64,000 nucleotides of DNA from Ctenosaura bakeri (lineage: Eukaryota > Chordata > Lepidosauria > Squamata > Iguanidae): the NCBI GenBank assembly GCA_948474755.1, contig CAOLHI010000396.1, forward strand, positions 124,001-188,000. The letters are read 5' to 3'. Below the pieces are notes generated by a model. The model was not told the origin of the DNA. It ran no database searches and saw only the letters and a program-made list of their open reading frames with translations. The position numbers and the translations under genes were made by a program. Below are positions 10,373-21,819 of this stretch, one piece after another; the first letter of the stretch is position 1, and every line of letters begins with the position of its first letter.

Positions 10373-10473
10373 GGCCATTTCTGCACTAGCTTGTTATAGC
10401 GCTATGATTCCACTTGCAACATCCTATGGAATCAAAGACTTATCTTTAAAACTAATGTAGTGTGCAGGGGTAG
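10373..10473. mobile_element. GGCC-ended MITE, internally deleted
   Basis: It starts GGCCATTTCTGCACTAGC and TTATAGCGCTATGATTCC, shared with the copies at 15118, 34068, 44688 and 60047, then jumps to a decayed right end (TAGTGTGCAGGGG). Confidence 0.65.
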
Positions 10474-10494
10474 CAGTACCTGAATTAACCAACA

Positions 10495-10950
10495 CTGTTG
10501 GCTCCAAGAAATGCTCAGGTCAGGCAAAGACATACGGATTCAGATTACCTCAGGCACTCCTTTTCTGGGGAACCTTCCCTCTCAATGGTTCCCAGGGCTG
10601 GGCAGCCTTTTAAAAACTTGTCTCTGGTCCTTTTCCTCTATCAGCAACTGCCTGACCAGCTAAAGACAGCTCACAGCCCAATTTCTCAGCACCACAAACC
10701 CTCTTCTGATGCCCACACACATGCCTCCAAGGAAGGAGATGGTCAAGAGAGAGGAAGCATAGGGCCAACATGCTGGCCCACCCCCTTTCCTTCTCCTTTC
10801 TCTGGCCTGGTTTGGACCCTGTGTATCTGTTCTCTTCACCATGCCTCAGCCCCCTTCTCACAGACACAGACACACATTTTTATACTTGCAATTCCCCATT
10901 TTTGCAGGGGTCCCACATCCCTAACCCTACTGAATGTGGAGGGCAGACGG
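10495..10950 (+). mobile_element. Tigger/pogo-like non-autonomous element
   Basis: The right end CTACTGAATGTGGAGGGCAGACGG is followed by TA and matches the right ends at 28613 and 29285. The interior (GACCAGCTAAAGACAGCTCA, CATGCTGGCCCACCCCCTTT) is shared with 28816-29285 and, inverted, with 47091-47566. The left end is decayed. A 157-codon ORF here is repeat translation. Confidence 0.75.
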
Positions 10951-11034
10951 TATTTTATTTGGAGACCCTGACTCTGGCAGTGGACAACAGTTAAGGGGTA
11001 AACTGTTGTGAGCATAAAGAAATATATGGTGTGT

Positions 11035-11762
11035 TAGATGGTATTTAACCCTGTTAAAATTAAGTCAAATAAATGCTGATTATTCCAACCTGTGCTGGAG
11101 AGATTGCCAAGAAATTGGCTCCTACTTTCATATGTGGTAGGAATGTGGAAGTGTATTGAAATTTTGGCAATTAGTTTTTACAGAAATAAAGGAAATAACT
11201 AATCAAAATATACAGTTAAATCCTAACTTAGCTTTGTTATCAATATTTGACAAGGAACAAAGTAAGGGGCCAACAAGAGAATTAATTTGTATTTTATTAA
11301 CTACAGCAAGATTAAGGATAGCTAAGAATTGGAAAATAAAGCAGGATACTCAGATGAATGGTATAAAGAGGTATGGGATATAGTTATTAACAATAAACTG
11401 ACTTGTAATATTAAAGTCAAGAAGGGGGAATTAAAAACATATTTTTATAGATGTCTGGGGCAAATTTATTGATTATGTGGAGAAGGAAGGGAAAAGGAAA
11501 CAAACCAACTGAACAATCATTACAATTTTGGAAGGGGAATGGAGCTTTTTGAAGGGAATGGGTTATATCTCTAATGATCCTGGTGGCAGGGAGCACTTAT
11601 GATTTAATTGCTGAATAGACTAAGTTCAAGAATATAAGGTATATAGCGATTTGTTAATTTATGTTTCCTATGTATTTGGTATTACACTATGGTTTTCTAG
11701 TGTCATATATTGTTATGTTGTTTAATTAATCAATAAAAACTATTAAAAAGATTTAAAAAAAT
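11035..11762 (+). mobile_element. L1 LINE, 5' truncated, ORF2 C-terminus and 3' UTR
   Basis: The plus strand encodes the end of L1 ORF2: a Cys-rich CW..C segment, an HMWxEC motif whose second tryptophan is now a TAG stop, then KFWQLVFTEIKEIT and LALLSIFD. It ends in AATAAAAACTATTAAAAAG and A-rich sequence. Flanking repeats ATATGGTGTGT (11024-11034) and ACATGGTGTGT (11763-11773) are a target-site duplication with one mismatch. Confidence 0.87.
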
Positions 11763-11773
11763 ACATGGTGTGT

Positions 11774-13411
11774 CTCTCTCTTCCAGTGGCTTTTTAGTTT
11801 ACAAGTTAGAGTAGAATAAGCTTTTTCATCTATAGTTTTAATAACTGTATTTAATAACTAAAACCAATCTAATACCTAGATAGCAGGAATCCTAAACACT
11901 CCAATTATGCAAATATATGTTCATCATAAGAATGAATGACACTGTCTTGTCTTGCAAGAATAGAAGATACAACATAGACTGGATGCAAATATATACAATA
12001 CTTGTGAACTGAAATTGTTGTTCAATTTATACCTCATAGCAGACTTCAAACATTGTATAGATTTGCACATTATAATAGTGGACATTTAAAATTTTCTTAC
12101 ATAACAAAATTTATCTCAGTTTTGAAGTATGCCAATAGTAAGATGAGTTGACTTTGCAAATATGAATGAATGGTGTCTAAGGTACCACCAGTATGTGTTT
12201 ATCCAGCATCCAATTACTGGCTTCCTAGGATTGTATGACATTGTGAGAGCAGAACGGATGTGATAAACACATTTTCTGTTTCCTTCAAGTGAAATTAGTT
12301 TTCATGAAAGAAGCCAGCTTGGGGGCATTAGAAAATGAATCGCAGATTTATCCCCTGAACATTAGCACAGCATGTCCCAACCTCTCTTGGTCTCCAACAT
12401 ATGTATCAAAACCTTGGCAAGTAAGGAGACACACTAGTTAAGTCTCCCTTCCTAGTGTTCATTTATGCAAATTCTCCATGACCAAATATTTCAATCTTTG
12501 GCCTCTCTGCCACATCCAATCTAATCATAGTAGTTTCTGCTACAGAACTCATTACATTGGTCTAAGTGCCTTATAAAATTCTAAGTCAGCAAAATGCAAA
12601 AGTGATTTCACGTATAAGATCTTCTTTTTTGCAACCACAACCATTATATTGCCAGTTGTGTTTATTTTATGTGCTTTCTTATTCTTTGACTCTTTCCTAT
12701 TGTTGCCATTTTATTTCCACTGCAACAATTTTAGATGAGATTTTCTTTCTGGATAGCTGATCGTTAGTGAAAAATGCATTTTGGGAGTTACAATGCAGTA
12801 TAAATCATTCAAACATTTCCCTCTATGTGACAGCAGTTGATTTAATAAGTAGACAAAATTTGACATGCTGGGGAATCTAGGTTATTATAATTGCAACATG
12901 GCACCACAGTATACTATAGCAGAGTATATACAGTAGTATGTTAAAATCTCAAATTGTTTAAGAGTTTAGCCTTAAACAGAGGTGTTGTGCAATCATGTTG
13001 TTGAATACTGAAGCCTTGATCCACTGTTAGTCCCAGCTGGTGTAAACCCTCAGAATGAATGGAACATTCGTACAGTTGAATATGAACTTACCAACTTCCA
13101 ATTGAGTCAGTGGGCCTACTCTGTTTGTCAGTAATAGTTGCCTTTATTATATGTTATGATTTAGGAATATATTGTGGGAAATTGATATGCAGGGAATTTT
13201 GATTGAGTGCTACGATTGCATCAAGCTTCCTTTTTGTAGGGTTTTTTAAATCAATGCATCCAAGAATACAGGGACCTTGCCAGAGTCAACATTATCCTTA
13301 TGTTCTTGGCCAATATTTACAAAATTAGAGTCTTGCTGATTATGAAAATTCTGATAATGTCTCTTGAGATTATATTATAGCACAGTGGGTATATTTGGTG
13401 TGAGTAGAAAT
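11774..13411. other. NKAIN2: Intron, no recognisable element
   Basis: AT-rich sequence with only short incidental ORFs. I see nothing I can name. Confidence 0.5.
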
Positions 13412-14060
13412 GTTTTTTAAAAAATATTTTATTAGTGTATCATTAATGCCAACACCAAATGATAAATACAAACATACAGGCATATAACAGAAAAGATTAT
13501 ATTTCTTTAAGAAAAAAACTCTGAAACATAGGATCTGTTTCCTAGCACAGTATAAATATATTTTTCTTTCCTTCTTTTCCAGTGAATAATTCTGAAACTT
13601 CAGTTCCAAAATTTCTAAAATGCAAAGTGTCAAGAATCCCATAACAAATTTTTCCAAAGTTTATGCTGAAACCCAAGAGGCCTCGGAATGTCAGGTGTAT
13701 GACTTCCATATCTCAGTAAACATGTCTGTCCTAGTTTCCATTTTAAGAAATTTACACTTGGCTGTTAATTTACATTTAATGCCAGTTCCACCTTCCTCCA
13801 CCATGTAGGAAGATCCAGTTCCTCTCCACATTTCCATCCCTTAGCTATAACAATTCTTGTCACTGATAATGGAATAGAAATAAGACGTACGTGGTACAGA
13901 TGCTCATTGTTACTTGCAAGGATGGATGATGATAATAATAGTCTGCCATAATTGTTAATAGGCTGGGATGTGATTTTACCTATTACATTCAATACCAAGT
14001 CCCCCAAATCTCTCATTTGGGAGCAATATAGCCAACCTATGAATTAAAGTTAGTCTCTGT
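13412..14060 (-). mobile_element. L1 LINE 3' part, antisense
   Basis: On the minus strand a frame with RIVIAKGWKC and DLPTWWRKVELALNV resembles the C-terminal (R)IxIAxxWK...W...E region of L1 ORF2. The left border complements to AATAAAATATTTTTTAAA, an L1 3' end. The 5' limit is unclear and may reach 14250. Confidence 0.65.
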
Positions 14061-14615
14061 TCACATCTTCTCCAACAGCAAGAAGATAGGTACTTTTTTT
14101 TTTTTACTGATTAATGACAGATGAGATGGTGCGCAATGCCATCTATACACAAATATCCAATTATGTAAAACAGATATTGGTATCCAGACTATCCTCATCA
14201 CTGTCCACAACCTTAGGCAAAAGAAACTGAAACCATCCATTAACACCAGCTAAACGTTTGCCTCAAGCAACTCACTAAAATCCATTTTCAATGCAGATTC
14301 CAAGTCAGACCATTACGGAGGGGAGTGGGAGTCTTTAACCCGAGTCTAAACTTTGGACAGTTTTGTTCTATTTGCCAAAGAACAAACTTATGTTCTGAAA
14401 TCTTTTGCTCATTTACATGTCAAGCACTTGTAAGAAGAACAGCTGCAATTAAAAAATCTTCCAAATTGACAACAACAAAAACAATACGCTCAAAATATAA
14501 CAACAAATACTCAAAACAGGGCAGCAATGCAGTCTCAAGGGAAATCGTTTCTACTTCTAGTAAGAATTCTGACAAGCCAGCCACTAATTTTTGCTTCTAA
14601 ATTACTGAAGAACCC

Positions 14616-14864
14616 ATGGGGGAAAAATGCCTACCCCTCTGGATGATTGTGACGCTTGCAAATGAATCAATACAGCCATCAAAACTGCTCAGGCATTTGG
14701 CCACAAAACGACAGGAGTTTAAAGATAAAACTATAGATTTTCCTTTTGAAAGGACATTACTGGAAGAAAATGAGAAGATTTTATTTTTTAAAAACAGGAG
14801 TTTACAGTGGGTGCAAGAGAAAATGGAGGATACTTATGTGATTTCTTCTATCCCAAGTCCCTAG
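14616..14864 (+). pseudogene. hAT (Charlie/ZBED5-type) transposase relic
   Basis: The frame encodes LANESIQPSKLLRHLATKR and then EFKDKTIDF, which matches the end of the BED-type zinc finger of ZBED5-like hAT transposases (LANESMKPSKLKRHL type). The Cys pair expected before LANES is not in frame and no DDE/RNase H-like part is seen. A separate frame at 14325-14600 may be upstream sequence of the same relic. Confidence 0.6.
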
Positions 14865-15077
14865 CTATTCACAGAACCATTTGCTGTGGTGAAACTCTCA
14901 TATTATCAGATACAAATAATGCATACAACTTTTCTGGGTCAGGTGGAAGTTGCAAAGGATATAAGTGCTATGACTATAGTTTGTTTGGGAAAATCAGGAA
15001 AAATATAAATTACAATGGGGAGACAGTTTTGAATCTTTTAAATCTTTTTCTAAATAACCATAAATAAAATACAGATG

Positions 15078-15503
15078 AGAGAGCCAGTATGGTGTAATGG
15101 TTTGAGTGATGGACTAGGGCCATATCCGTACTAGCCTTTTATAGTGCTATTATTCCACTTTCAACATCCTGTGGAATTCTGGTGTTTGCAGTTTAGGGAG
15201 AGACCTCAAAGGCCCTTCTCCCTAAACTGCAAACCCCAGGATTCCATAGGAGGTTGAAAGTGGAATAATAGCACTATAAAAGGGTAGTGCGGAAATGGCC
15301 TAGGTCTCTGGAGACAAGGGTTCAGATCCCCATTCAGCCATGGAAACCCTCTGAGTGACTTTGGCTAAGTGACACACTCTCATCTTCAAAGGAAGGCAAT
15401 GGCAAACCCCTTCTGAATGAACCTTAGCAAGAAAACCCTATGATAGGGTGCACTTAGAGTTGCCCTAAGTTGCAAACAATTTGAAGGCAAAGAACACACA
15501 AAA
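15078..15503 (+). mobile_element. Sauria-type SINE split by a MITE
   Basis: The SINE head (GAGCCAGTATGGTGTAATGG, TTTGAGTGATGGACTAG) ends at 15117 and its body resumes at 15304 (GTCTCTGGAGACAAGGG and the B box GTTCAGATCCCC). The tail is AAGTTGCAAACAATTTGAAG. Confidence 0.9.
15118..15300. mobile_element. GGCC-ended foldback MITE, 183 bp, TAG target duplication
   Basis: It begins GGCCATATCCGTACTAGC and ends GTAGTGCGGAAATGGCC, and the whole element is nearly palindromic (TGCAGTTTAGGGAG against CTCCCTAAACTGCA). TAG occurs at 15115-15117 and 15301-15303, and the split SINE proves the insertion borders. No coding capacity. Confidence 0.9.
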
Positions 15504-16510
15504 TACAAATGAGAGGAGTTACTTTTCCTTGCTTCTTAAATGAACAATGGACTAATACTAATGCCTGTACTGAAAGGGCTTGTTCTACAGTGGCAAAGGT
15601 TTAATTTTAAATAGTGAGCCTTTGCAGCTTCTTTTCCAATGGACATTGCTGACCTACAAGTTACTTTAAAACAAATTGCAAAAAGGGAACTAGGGGAATC
15701 AATCTGCTGTATTTTTCTAGAAAGCTCTTTTCTCAGCATTGGTCTTGCTGACTGAGGGATTCTAGGAGATCTCATCCAAGTTCTAGTTAGGAGGTGACTC
15801 TTAAATGAAAAAAAAAAAAATCTGCAGGAAGTTCCATTACATTGTTCTTCAATCAGTGAGACTCTTCAATCAATGAGATTCTTCCTGGCCCAGTGTATAT
15901 GTTCATATGTACCAGATCAGAGGAGCACTTCTGTTTGATCTCCATGAAATCTTCTTTGGTCAACTCTGTTTCATCTTTTGTCTGACAATGGCCCACAGGA
16001 CAGCTGGTTGGGTTTAGCTGATTTTAATGGCAAGTTTTCCTTAATGAGTCCATTACAGTTGCAGATCCAATCTCTGCATCCTAGAAATCATCATCTTGGT
16101 CCTCTATCTAGATGTTAGGATTGCCAATTGAGCAGAAAAACAACAACATATAGCTTGTTTGGATGTGGGGGATGGAGCAATCAATTTTTGGTCAGTTGGC
16201 AGAAAAGTGAGGGGTACCGCTACATTCCACTCTCTTTGTGTACACACACCCCTCTCTCTTTAAAGCTATACTGAAGAGATGAAGATATGAAACATCAGGT
16301 TTTGAGTCAGCCTCTGTGTGCTAAATGTATTTAAAATTTCCTACATGGCTCCAACCCACCAACCATGCTAGGGTGCTGCTCTCTGACCCTGTTTATGGCC
16401 ACGTTCTTCCCTTACACCTTGCCAAGTACTACAAACATCTGTTTAAACAGCAATTTTGAATCTTATATGAAAAAAGAAATATTTGGAGGAATGCCTATGT
16501 GGTAATAAAC
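15504..16510. other. NKAIN2: Intron, no recognisable element
   Basis: Nothing assignable. A 79-codon minus-strand frame at 15536-15775 has no family resemblance that I can see. Confidence 0.45.
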
Positions 16511-16511
16511 G

Positions 16512-16700
16512 TGTGTATGCACTTCAGTGTTACTTGTTGCTCATTCTTAAAACAGTAACTTTTTAATGTTACTTGTGACTAACATGTTACTTTTTATTTT
16601 ATAAAAATACAGTTAACATCTCTAAATGCCATCCACTAATGCCTTAGGAATAATGAATGAATGTTACTTGTTACACTAAAAGTAATGATGTCACCAATCA
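16512..16700. repeat. Old interspersed repeat with GTTACTTGT/TTACTTTTT motifs
   Basis: Repeated GTTACTT-type words (TGTTACTTGTTGC, ATGTTACTTGTGAC, ATGTTACTTTTTATT) resemble a known vertebrate hAT-type repeat end, but no borders are visible. Confidence 0.3.
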
Positions 16701-17006
16701 CCATTACATTATCTATTATATAAAAATCAATGTTTGTCTGTGAGTTTGTTTGTTTTGGCTGTTTGTCTGCATCAGGCAGGCAAAGACCTCATATGATTGG
16801 CTGTGTGAGTGAGAAGAGCTCATATGGTTGGCTGGCTGTGAAGACTCCATGGAATCCTGGGGTTGGAGGTTCAGGGAGGGGCCTTTAGAATTCTCAGCTG
16901 AGAGCTCTTGGGCCTTAGGCCAGTTGCTATGGAGATGAGGCCTAAATGTGCCAGAAAATGTTTAGGAGGCATATGTGAGAAAAGTTAAAGTGACATACAC
17001 AACTTG

Positions 17007-17428
17007 GGCCCTTTCCGCACTTTACTGTCTTCCGGCGCTGGGGTGCAAGGATCACGTGAGCAGCCTCCGGCAAGAGGCTCTGATGTCTTCAGCTCCACAC
17101 AAGCTGCCTGCTCGTGCAAGAGCCCCACCTCTTCCTTCCGCAGCACAGCCTGGGAGTTTCCCAGGCTGCACTGGGGCAGGAAGCGTGACTGGCACGGCTC
17201 TGGAGGCTCCACACGCCAGGTAAGTGCACGCGGGGCCGAGGAGCAATGTGCAATCATGCACCATTTTTGGCTTCTAGCCAAAAATGAAAGGGTGCGCAAT
17301 TGGTGCCTGCCTGCCCCTGGAGCGTCGCACGATTGTGTGTCATGCAGATCGCTCCTCACAATTGCGTGACGGTCCAGGCCCTCTTTTGCATGGAAAATGC
17401 CGAATGCCTTGTCTCATGTGAAAGGGCC
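17007..17428 (+). mobile_element. GGCC(C)-ended CpG-rich element, left copy
   Basis: It begins GGCCCTTTCCGCACTTTACT, ends CATGTGAAAGGGCC, and matches the isolated 421-bp element at 55468-55888 along its length (CTTCCGGCGCTGGGGTG, CTGGAGGCTCCACACGCCAG, AGATCGCTCCTCACAATTGC). It is markedly GC- and CpG-rich compared with the intron. It contains CAG|GTAAGT at 17217-17225. ORFs here of 62-127 codons on both strands are not genes. Confidence 0.8.
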
Positions 17429-17823
17429 TCCAGAGTGTCATGCAATTGTAAAGACTGGTCCACATGAAGTCCTAATAATCGCGTGACGCTGCCGAGGCCA
17501 GCAGGTGCTGATCATGCAATATATCCTTTTCGGATTCTTGCCGAAAATGATGCATGATTGTGCATTACTCCGGGGTCCCACATGCACTTACCATCCGTGT
17601 GGAGCCTCCAGAGACACGACCCTCATGCTTCCTCCCCTAGCACAGCCTGGGAAAGTAGCCGGCTGCACTGTGGAAGGAAGAGGCAGAGCCCTCATGCTGC
17701 CAGCCAGCAAGCAGACAGCTGCTGCAGAGCAGGAGGAGAGGGGATGTGAGTGCCTCTTGGAAGAGGCTGATCGCATGGTCCCTGCATGCCCATGCCAGAA
17801 GCAGGTAAGCTGCAGAAAGGGCC
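17429..17823 (-). mobile_element. GGCC(C)-ended element, inverted right copy
   Basis: In complement it starts GGCCCTTTCTGCAGC and follows the left copy (CTTACCTGCTTCTGG, CTCTGGAGGCTCCACACGG, GTAAGTGCATG, ATTGCATGAC). It stops where it meets the left copy's terminus. Together 17007-17823 form a large foldback. It is not a simple local duplication, since the arms have diverged. Confidence 0.75.
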
Positions 17824-18002
17824 ATAGTTACAAGGTCTTCTCACCTCACACAGTAGGTTGTATGGGTTCCGTATGTGAGGAATCTTAAAGTTGAAATTCA
17901 AAACAAAACAAAAAATGCATCCAGAAAAACATAAAGCCAATGCACTAATTTAGCAGAAAGCAAAAAAATCAAAAGCCAGTACATCAACATCGCCAGACAA
18001 GA

Positions 18003-18280
18003 CAGATTGGATTGGGGACTATAAGGAAAAGTTACAGATACTGGAATAGACCAGTTGCTATGGAGATGATGCCTAGCAGTAAGGAGGAAGACAGTGTATT
18101 CCTTCAGGAACCCAATCTCTGTATGTTAACAACTACAAATACAGATTGGATTGGGGAATATGGGGAAAATTTACAGGAACAGGAATAGGCTGGTTGCTAT
18201 GGTCATGAGGCCTAGCAGCAAGGAGGAGAACAATGTACTCTCTTTGGAACCCAGACTGTGTATGCAAATAACTCTGAATA
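18003..18280. repeat. Two ~139-bp tandem units
   Basis: CAGATTGGATTGGGGA starts at 18003 and again at 18142. Both units contain GGTTGCTATGG / AGTTGCTATGG, GCCTAGCAG and GGAGGA in order. They may be internal repeats of the possible Helitron. Confidence 0.75.
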
Positions 18281-18364
18281 AAGTTACAGGACATGGAGAA
18301 GACAGTTTGTTGAGTTCTTAAGAGGAAAATAAAAACCTCGAGCAATGGTGGATAAATACACTAG

Positions 18365-21300
18365 TTTTTAAATAATACTATTGCCCCTTCATTACCAACC
18401 AATGTAAGAAGTCACAGGTAATGTTTTTATTTGTAGTTTGTTGCTTCTGAGCCCTGTTAAAGAGTTGGCAAGCTCACGTGTAGATCATATGACCAATGTG
18501 GCTGGCATTTTGTGAGTGTATCAGTCCTATGCTATGACTTCTTGGCACCCAGCTAAGTTTGCACAGAAATGCCCTAAAATAGCAAAAAAAAGAACAAAAC
18601 ATGTAGTAACGACAGCATGTAGCGTTAGACTGGTAAGTTTACAAATGGGCTGTTTGTAGAAACATCGCTCTATCAATGCAGAATTTATTGTAAGAACACT
18701 TCTTTCATTTGCATAGATTCAATCTATGAACATTTTTAAACTCTCTTTTCAAAGAGGATTTTTAGTCTGTTTTTAAATGTCTTTACCTATTTTATATTGC
18801 CTCTGGTTAAGACCCTGATGGGCTGACAGGTGTCTTAAAACAACAAACGAGTAACTATGCTGTTGTCATGATCTCTCTCTAATACAACCTGCTTGATAAA
18901 ATTTGTAGGATACTACACTATTTCTGTGTTTGTGTAAGAGCTTTCCAGAATCTCCTGTCAACTCCTTGGAAGAATGTATCCTATTCCAGTGCTAGAGACT
19001 GTGACTACTAAAAACTATGGGCTATTTGAACAGTCACTATTATTTGTTATCATGGTTCAGTGTGGTTTATAAATTCAGTAATTAAACTTATCAATTACAA
19101 CAATAAAATAAACGACCAAAACACCCACTATAAAATGCTTCACTGTAGCACATCATGCCCACCATTTTACTTCTTGGGCTTTCAAAAGCAACAGAAGTCT
19201 GTTTTTGTCCTTTACAAGGATTCCTCTGCTATTGAACTGCTTATGAGAACTAGTGATAAACCATCATCTTTGTGAGAAACAGCCTTGTGCACCTTTGAAA
19301 GTTCCAGCAAAATCAAACAGATGGCAGGATGCATGGAGCAAATCTCAGGAAAGTTGTGGGCTATGTAGCATATAGTGAAACCTTATACTTTTTACTTCTA
19401 TCTAAAAAAAAAAAATTCCATGGGAATAAAAAACCTACCTGGCTATTAGATGGTTGGGATCACTGAGATTATGATCTTCTTCCTCTCAACAGAAACTTTA
19501 ATTTTCTAAAATAAACTAATGCATGAGTTTGATATTGAGAAGTGCAGAGAATCATGGTGCAACTGTGTTTCAAGCCTCTCAGATTTGCCTGCAAAAGAGC
19601 TGGCAAAGTTATGCACACTGCTGGTCAAAGGACATTCCTTGGCACTAAGACCCAGTTGAGCACTCCAGCTGACTGATGAGTGGGCACCAAGCCATCAGAG
19701 CAGATGGACATGAACGAACAGAGCCAAAAGACAATGTATGTGCATCAAGTGTAAATGTTGATGGCAGGTTTCCCAGCCAGTGTCTGAGCTCATGCATCTG
19801 TAGTTACAGGAATGCCAACCTTGCTTTGGATTAAATTTTCAAACAATTAAAAAATAGCGGGTGTGGGGGGATATCTTTTATGATGGACATGGGAAGCAAA
19901 CTAAAAATAGAGAAAAATGGATTAACATTGAGAATCTCATCTAGTAAATTCTCTAAGAGACACTTCCACTAGTTGAACTGGAACCAAAATTACTATTGAC
20001 TGAATATTATTCAATCAATAGTAAATTGACTGAATAATTGACTGAGGTAGTCTTAAAGTCGTTTTAAGCTTCCTGCTGAGCAATGTTGATACACCAAATC
20101 CCTAGTATACAGAAGCTCATTGGGTCTGCCTGCCTCAACTTCATAGCACGGTGGAATTTTTTTTTTTTTTAAATCTTGCTAGCTTTGTAGACTGTCAGCT
20201 TGATAGCAGTTTTCAGGGCAAAGACTTTTTAATGATGGACGTTTGCTTTTTGCAGAGTTTCAGGTAGATTTTCCCCTGTTGTGAAGGGGGATGAAATGCA
20301 GGCTTCATTTCAAGTTGCTATTTTCAAACAATATACATTCCTCTTATATCAGGTCTTCTAGGGGTTTTTTAATGCTTAAAACCTGTAGGAGAGAGAAGGA
20401 AGGAAAAGAAGAGGAAGCAAACAGAAATGAAGTATCCACAGTCAGATCCCAGGATTTAGAGAAAGTCTGAATTTTCTGAAGTTTTTGCTTAGTTTAAGAA
20501 TGATAAGAATGATTTTTTTTTCTTATGATTGTCATCCTCAACCTGGTATAAATTGCAGTGCTGCATTTTGACATGACAGAGGGTGAACATGACATTGGTC
20601 ATTGCTGTACAATTGAAGCATGACCATCCTTCTGGCAAATGGTACAGAAACAGCTGACTCAAGATCTTTCCCTATTATCACCTTTGAGAATTATAAGGTT
20701 GCACCAGTGTTTGAGTTTCCTGAGAGCAAAAAAAAAAAAAAATCCTCACAATTTTGTACAATGAACCAGGATCCTGTACAAATAATTCAAAAACACCAGA
20801 CCTGGGGAGAAGCAGCAGTCCCAGCAGAGTTTAGTCCTTTTACTCCTGCTAGGATTTTATAACACATATTATATATTCCTCATTGGTTTACAGACAAAAG
20901 ATATAGGAAAAATCCTGCATGCTTTTAGAGAAAGAATGAGAAATTCTTTTGAGACTGTGAATTAAGAATCTGATAAAGCATTTTCTCGGTGGGTTACAAT
21001 TAAAAACAAATTACAGGCTTGAGGCAGGACATATACACATATTTCCTTCCCATTTGAGATACCTATATTTTAGGCACATACTGCAATTGATTGTGCTATT
21101 CATAAGACCAAGTTACATTCCTTAATAATTACCTATATTTTCACATCTTAGATAACATAAGAAGTGCCTTGCTTTCTTATTCAGTCTAGCATTCTTGCTT
21201 CATTTCCCTTCAGTTGCCAGCATTCAATGTTTTTTTTTTACTGCTCACATTTATATATTTAGTTCTCTGAACTACTTTTTAGCCTCCCACTACTCTTTGA

Positions 21301-21510
21301 ACTGTACTCTTTTCCATTCCTTTCTTTATTCAGGCACATATTTGTTACTTTTATAGCTTCTGCATCTCTGACTCCCCAATTTAGTGACATCAGCATTGTT
21401 TTTGCTATTGTCCCGATAATTTGTAATCTGTGGCATGTATTTCATTTGAGATTATAATAACCTCATGGTCTCTACCAAATGAGTAGGTAATGAGGGTATG
21501 GCAGCAAAAG
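18365..21510. other. NKAIN2: Intron, no recognisable element
   Basis: About 3.1 kb of AT-rich sequence with short A runs (19400, 20730) and T runs (20157, 21230). I find no exon, RNA or transposon I can name. Its lack of obvious young repeats contrasts with both sides. Confidence 0.45.
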
Positions 21511-21568
21511 TGTTGATGATGACATTGTGTTCCTTAGAGTCATTTCTGACTTATGATGACGCTAAGAC

Positions 21569-21819
21569 TAGGTGTGTTTTACAGGCTTGTTTTTGCTGTG
21601 CTTGTGGGGCCTTGCTTGTTATTTGCTTGCTATTGTTTGCTGGCTATTGTCCTGGCCGTGGGCTCTGCCTGATCACACGGTCTGACTCACAAGGGGGAGG
21701 AGGCAGTTAGCGGGGAGGAGCTTTATTAGGAGCTACCAACGGTGCGCGCCGAAGGCGCGTGCACTTGAACTCCTTTACTTTCTCGAGCTTCTCCTGTACT
21801 ACTCTCTGTAGTTTCAAGG
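21569..21819 (+). promoter_or_regulatory. CR1 5' UTR, presumed internal promoter
   Basis: Roughly 250 bp precede ORF1, including a GC-rich palindromic CGCGCCGAAGGCGCG at 21744-21760. LINEs need a promoter inside their 5' region; I see no TATA box. Assignment follows from position only. Confidence 0.5.

Larger units (their letters stand above)
16712..18364 (+). mobile_element. Possible Helitron with a nested foldback element
   Basis: It would start at A|TCTATTATATAAAAATC and end CACTAG|T, fitting Helitron rules (TC start, CTRR end, insertion between A and T). CCAGTTGCTATGGAGATGA recurs at 16920 and within two ~139-bp tandem units from 18003 and 18142. I see no clear 3' subterminal hairpin, so the class is tentative. 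Confidence 0.35.

Noticed and set aside
10498..10971. 157-codon plus-strand ORF
   Set aside because: It lies in a Tigger-like non-autonomous element also present at 28816 and 47091, where the frame is not kept.
17004..17369. Overlapping 120-127-codon ORFs at 17.0-17.9 kb
   Set aside because: They arise from the low stop frequency of the GC-rich foldback element. The related element at 55468 does not preserve them.
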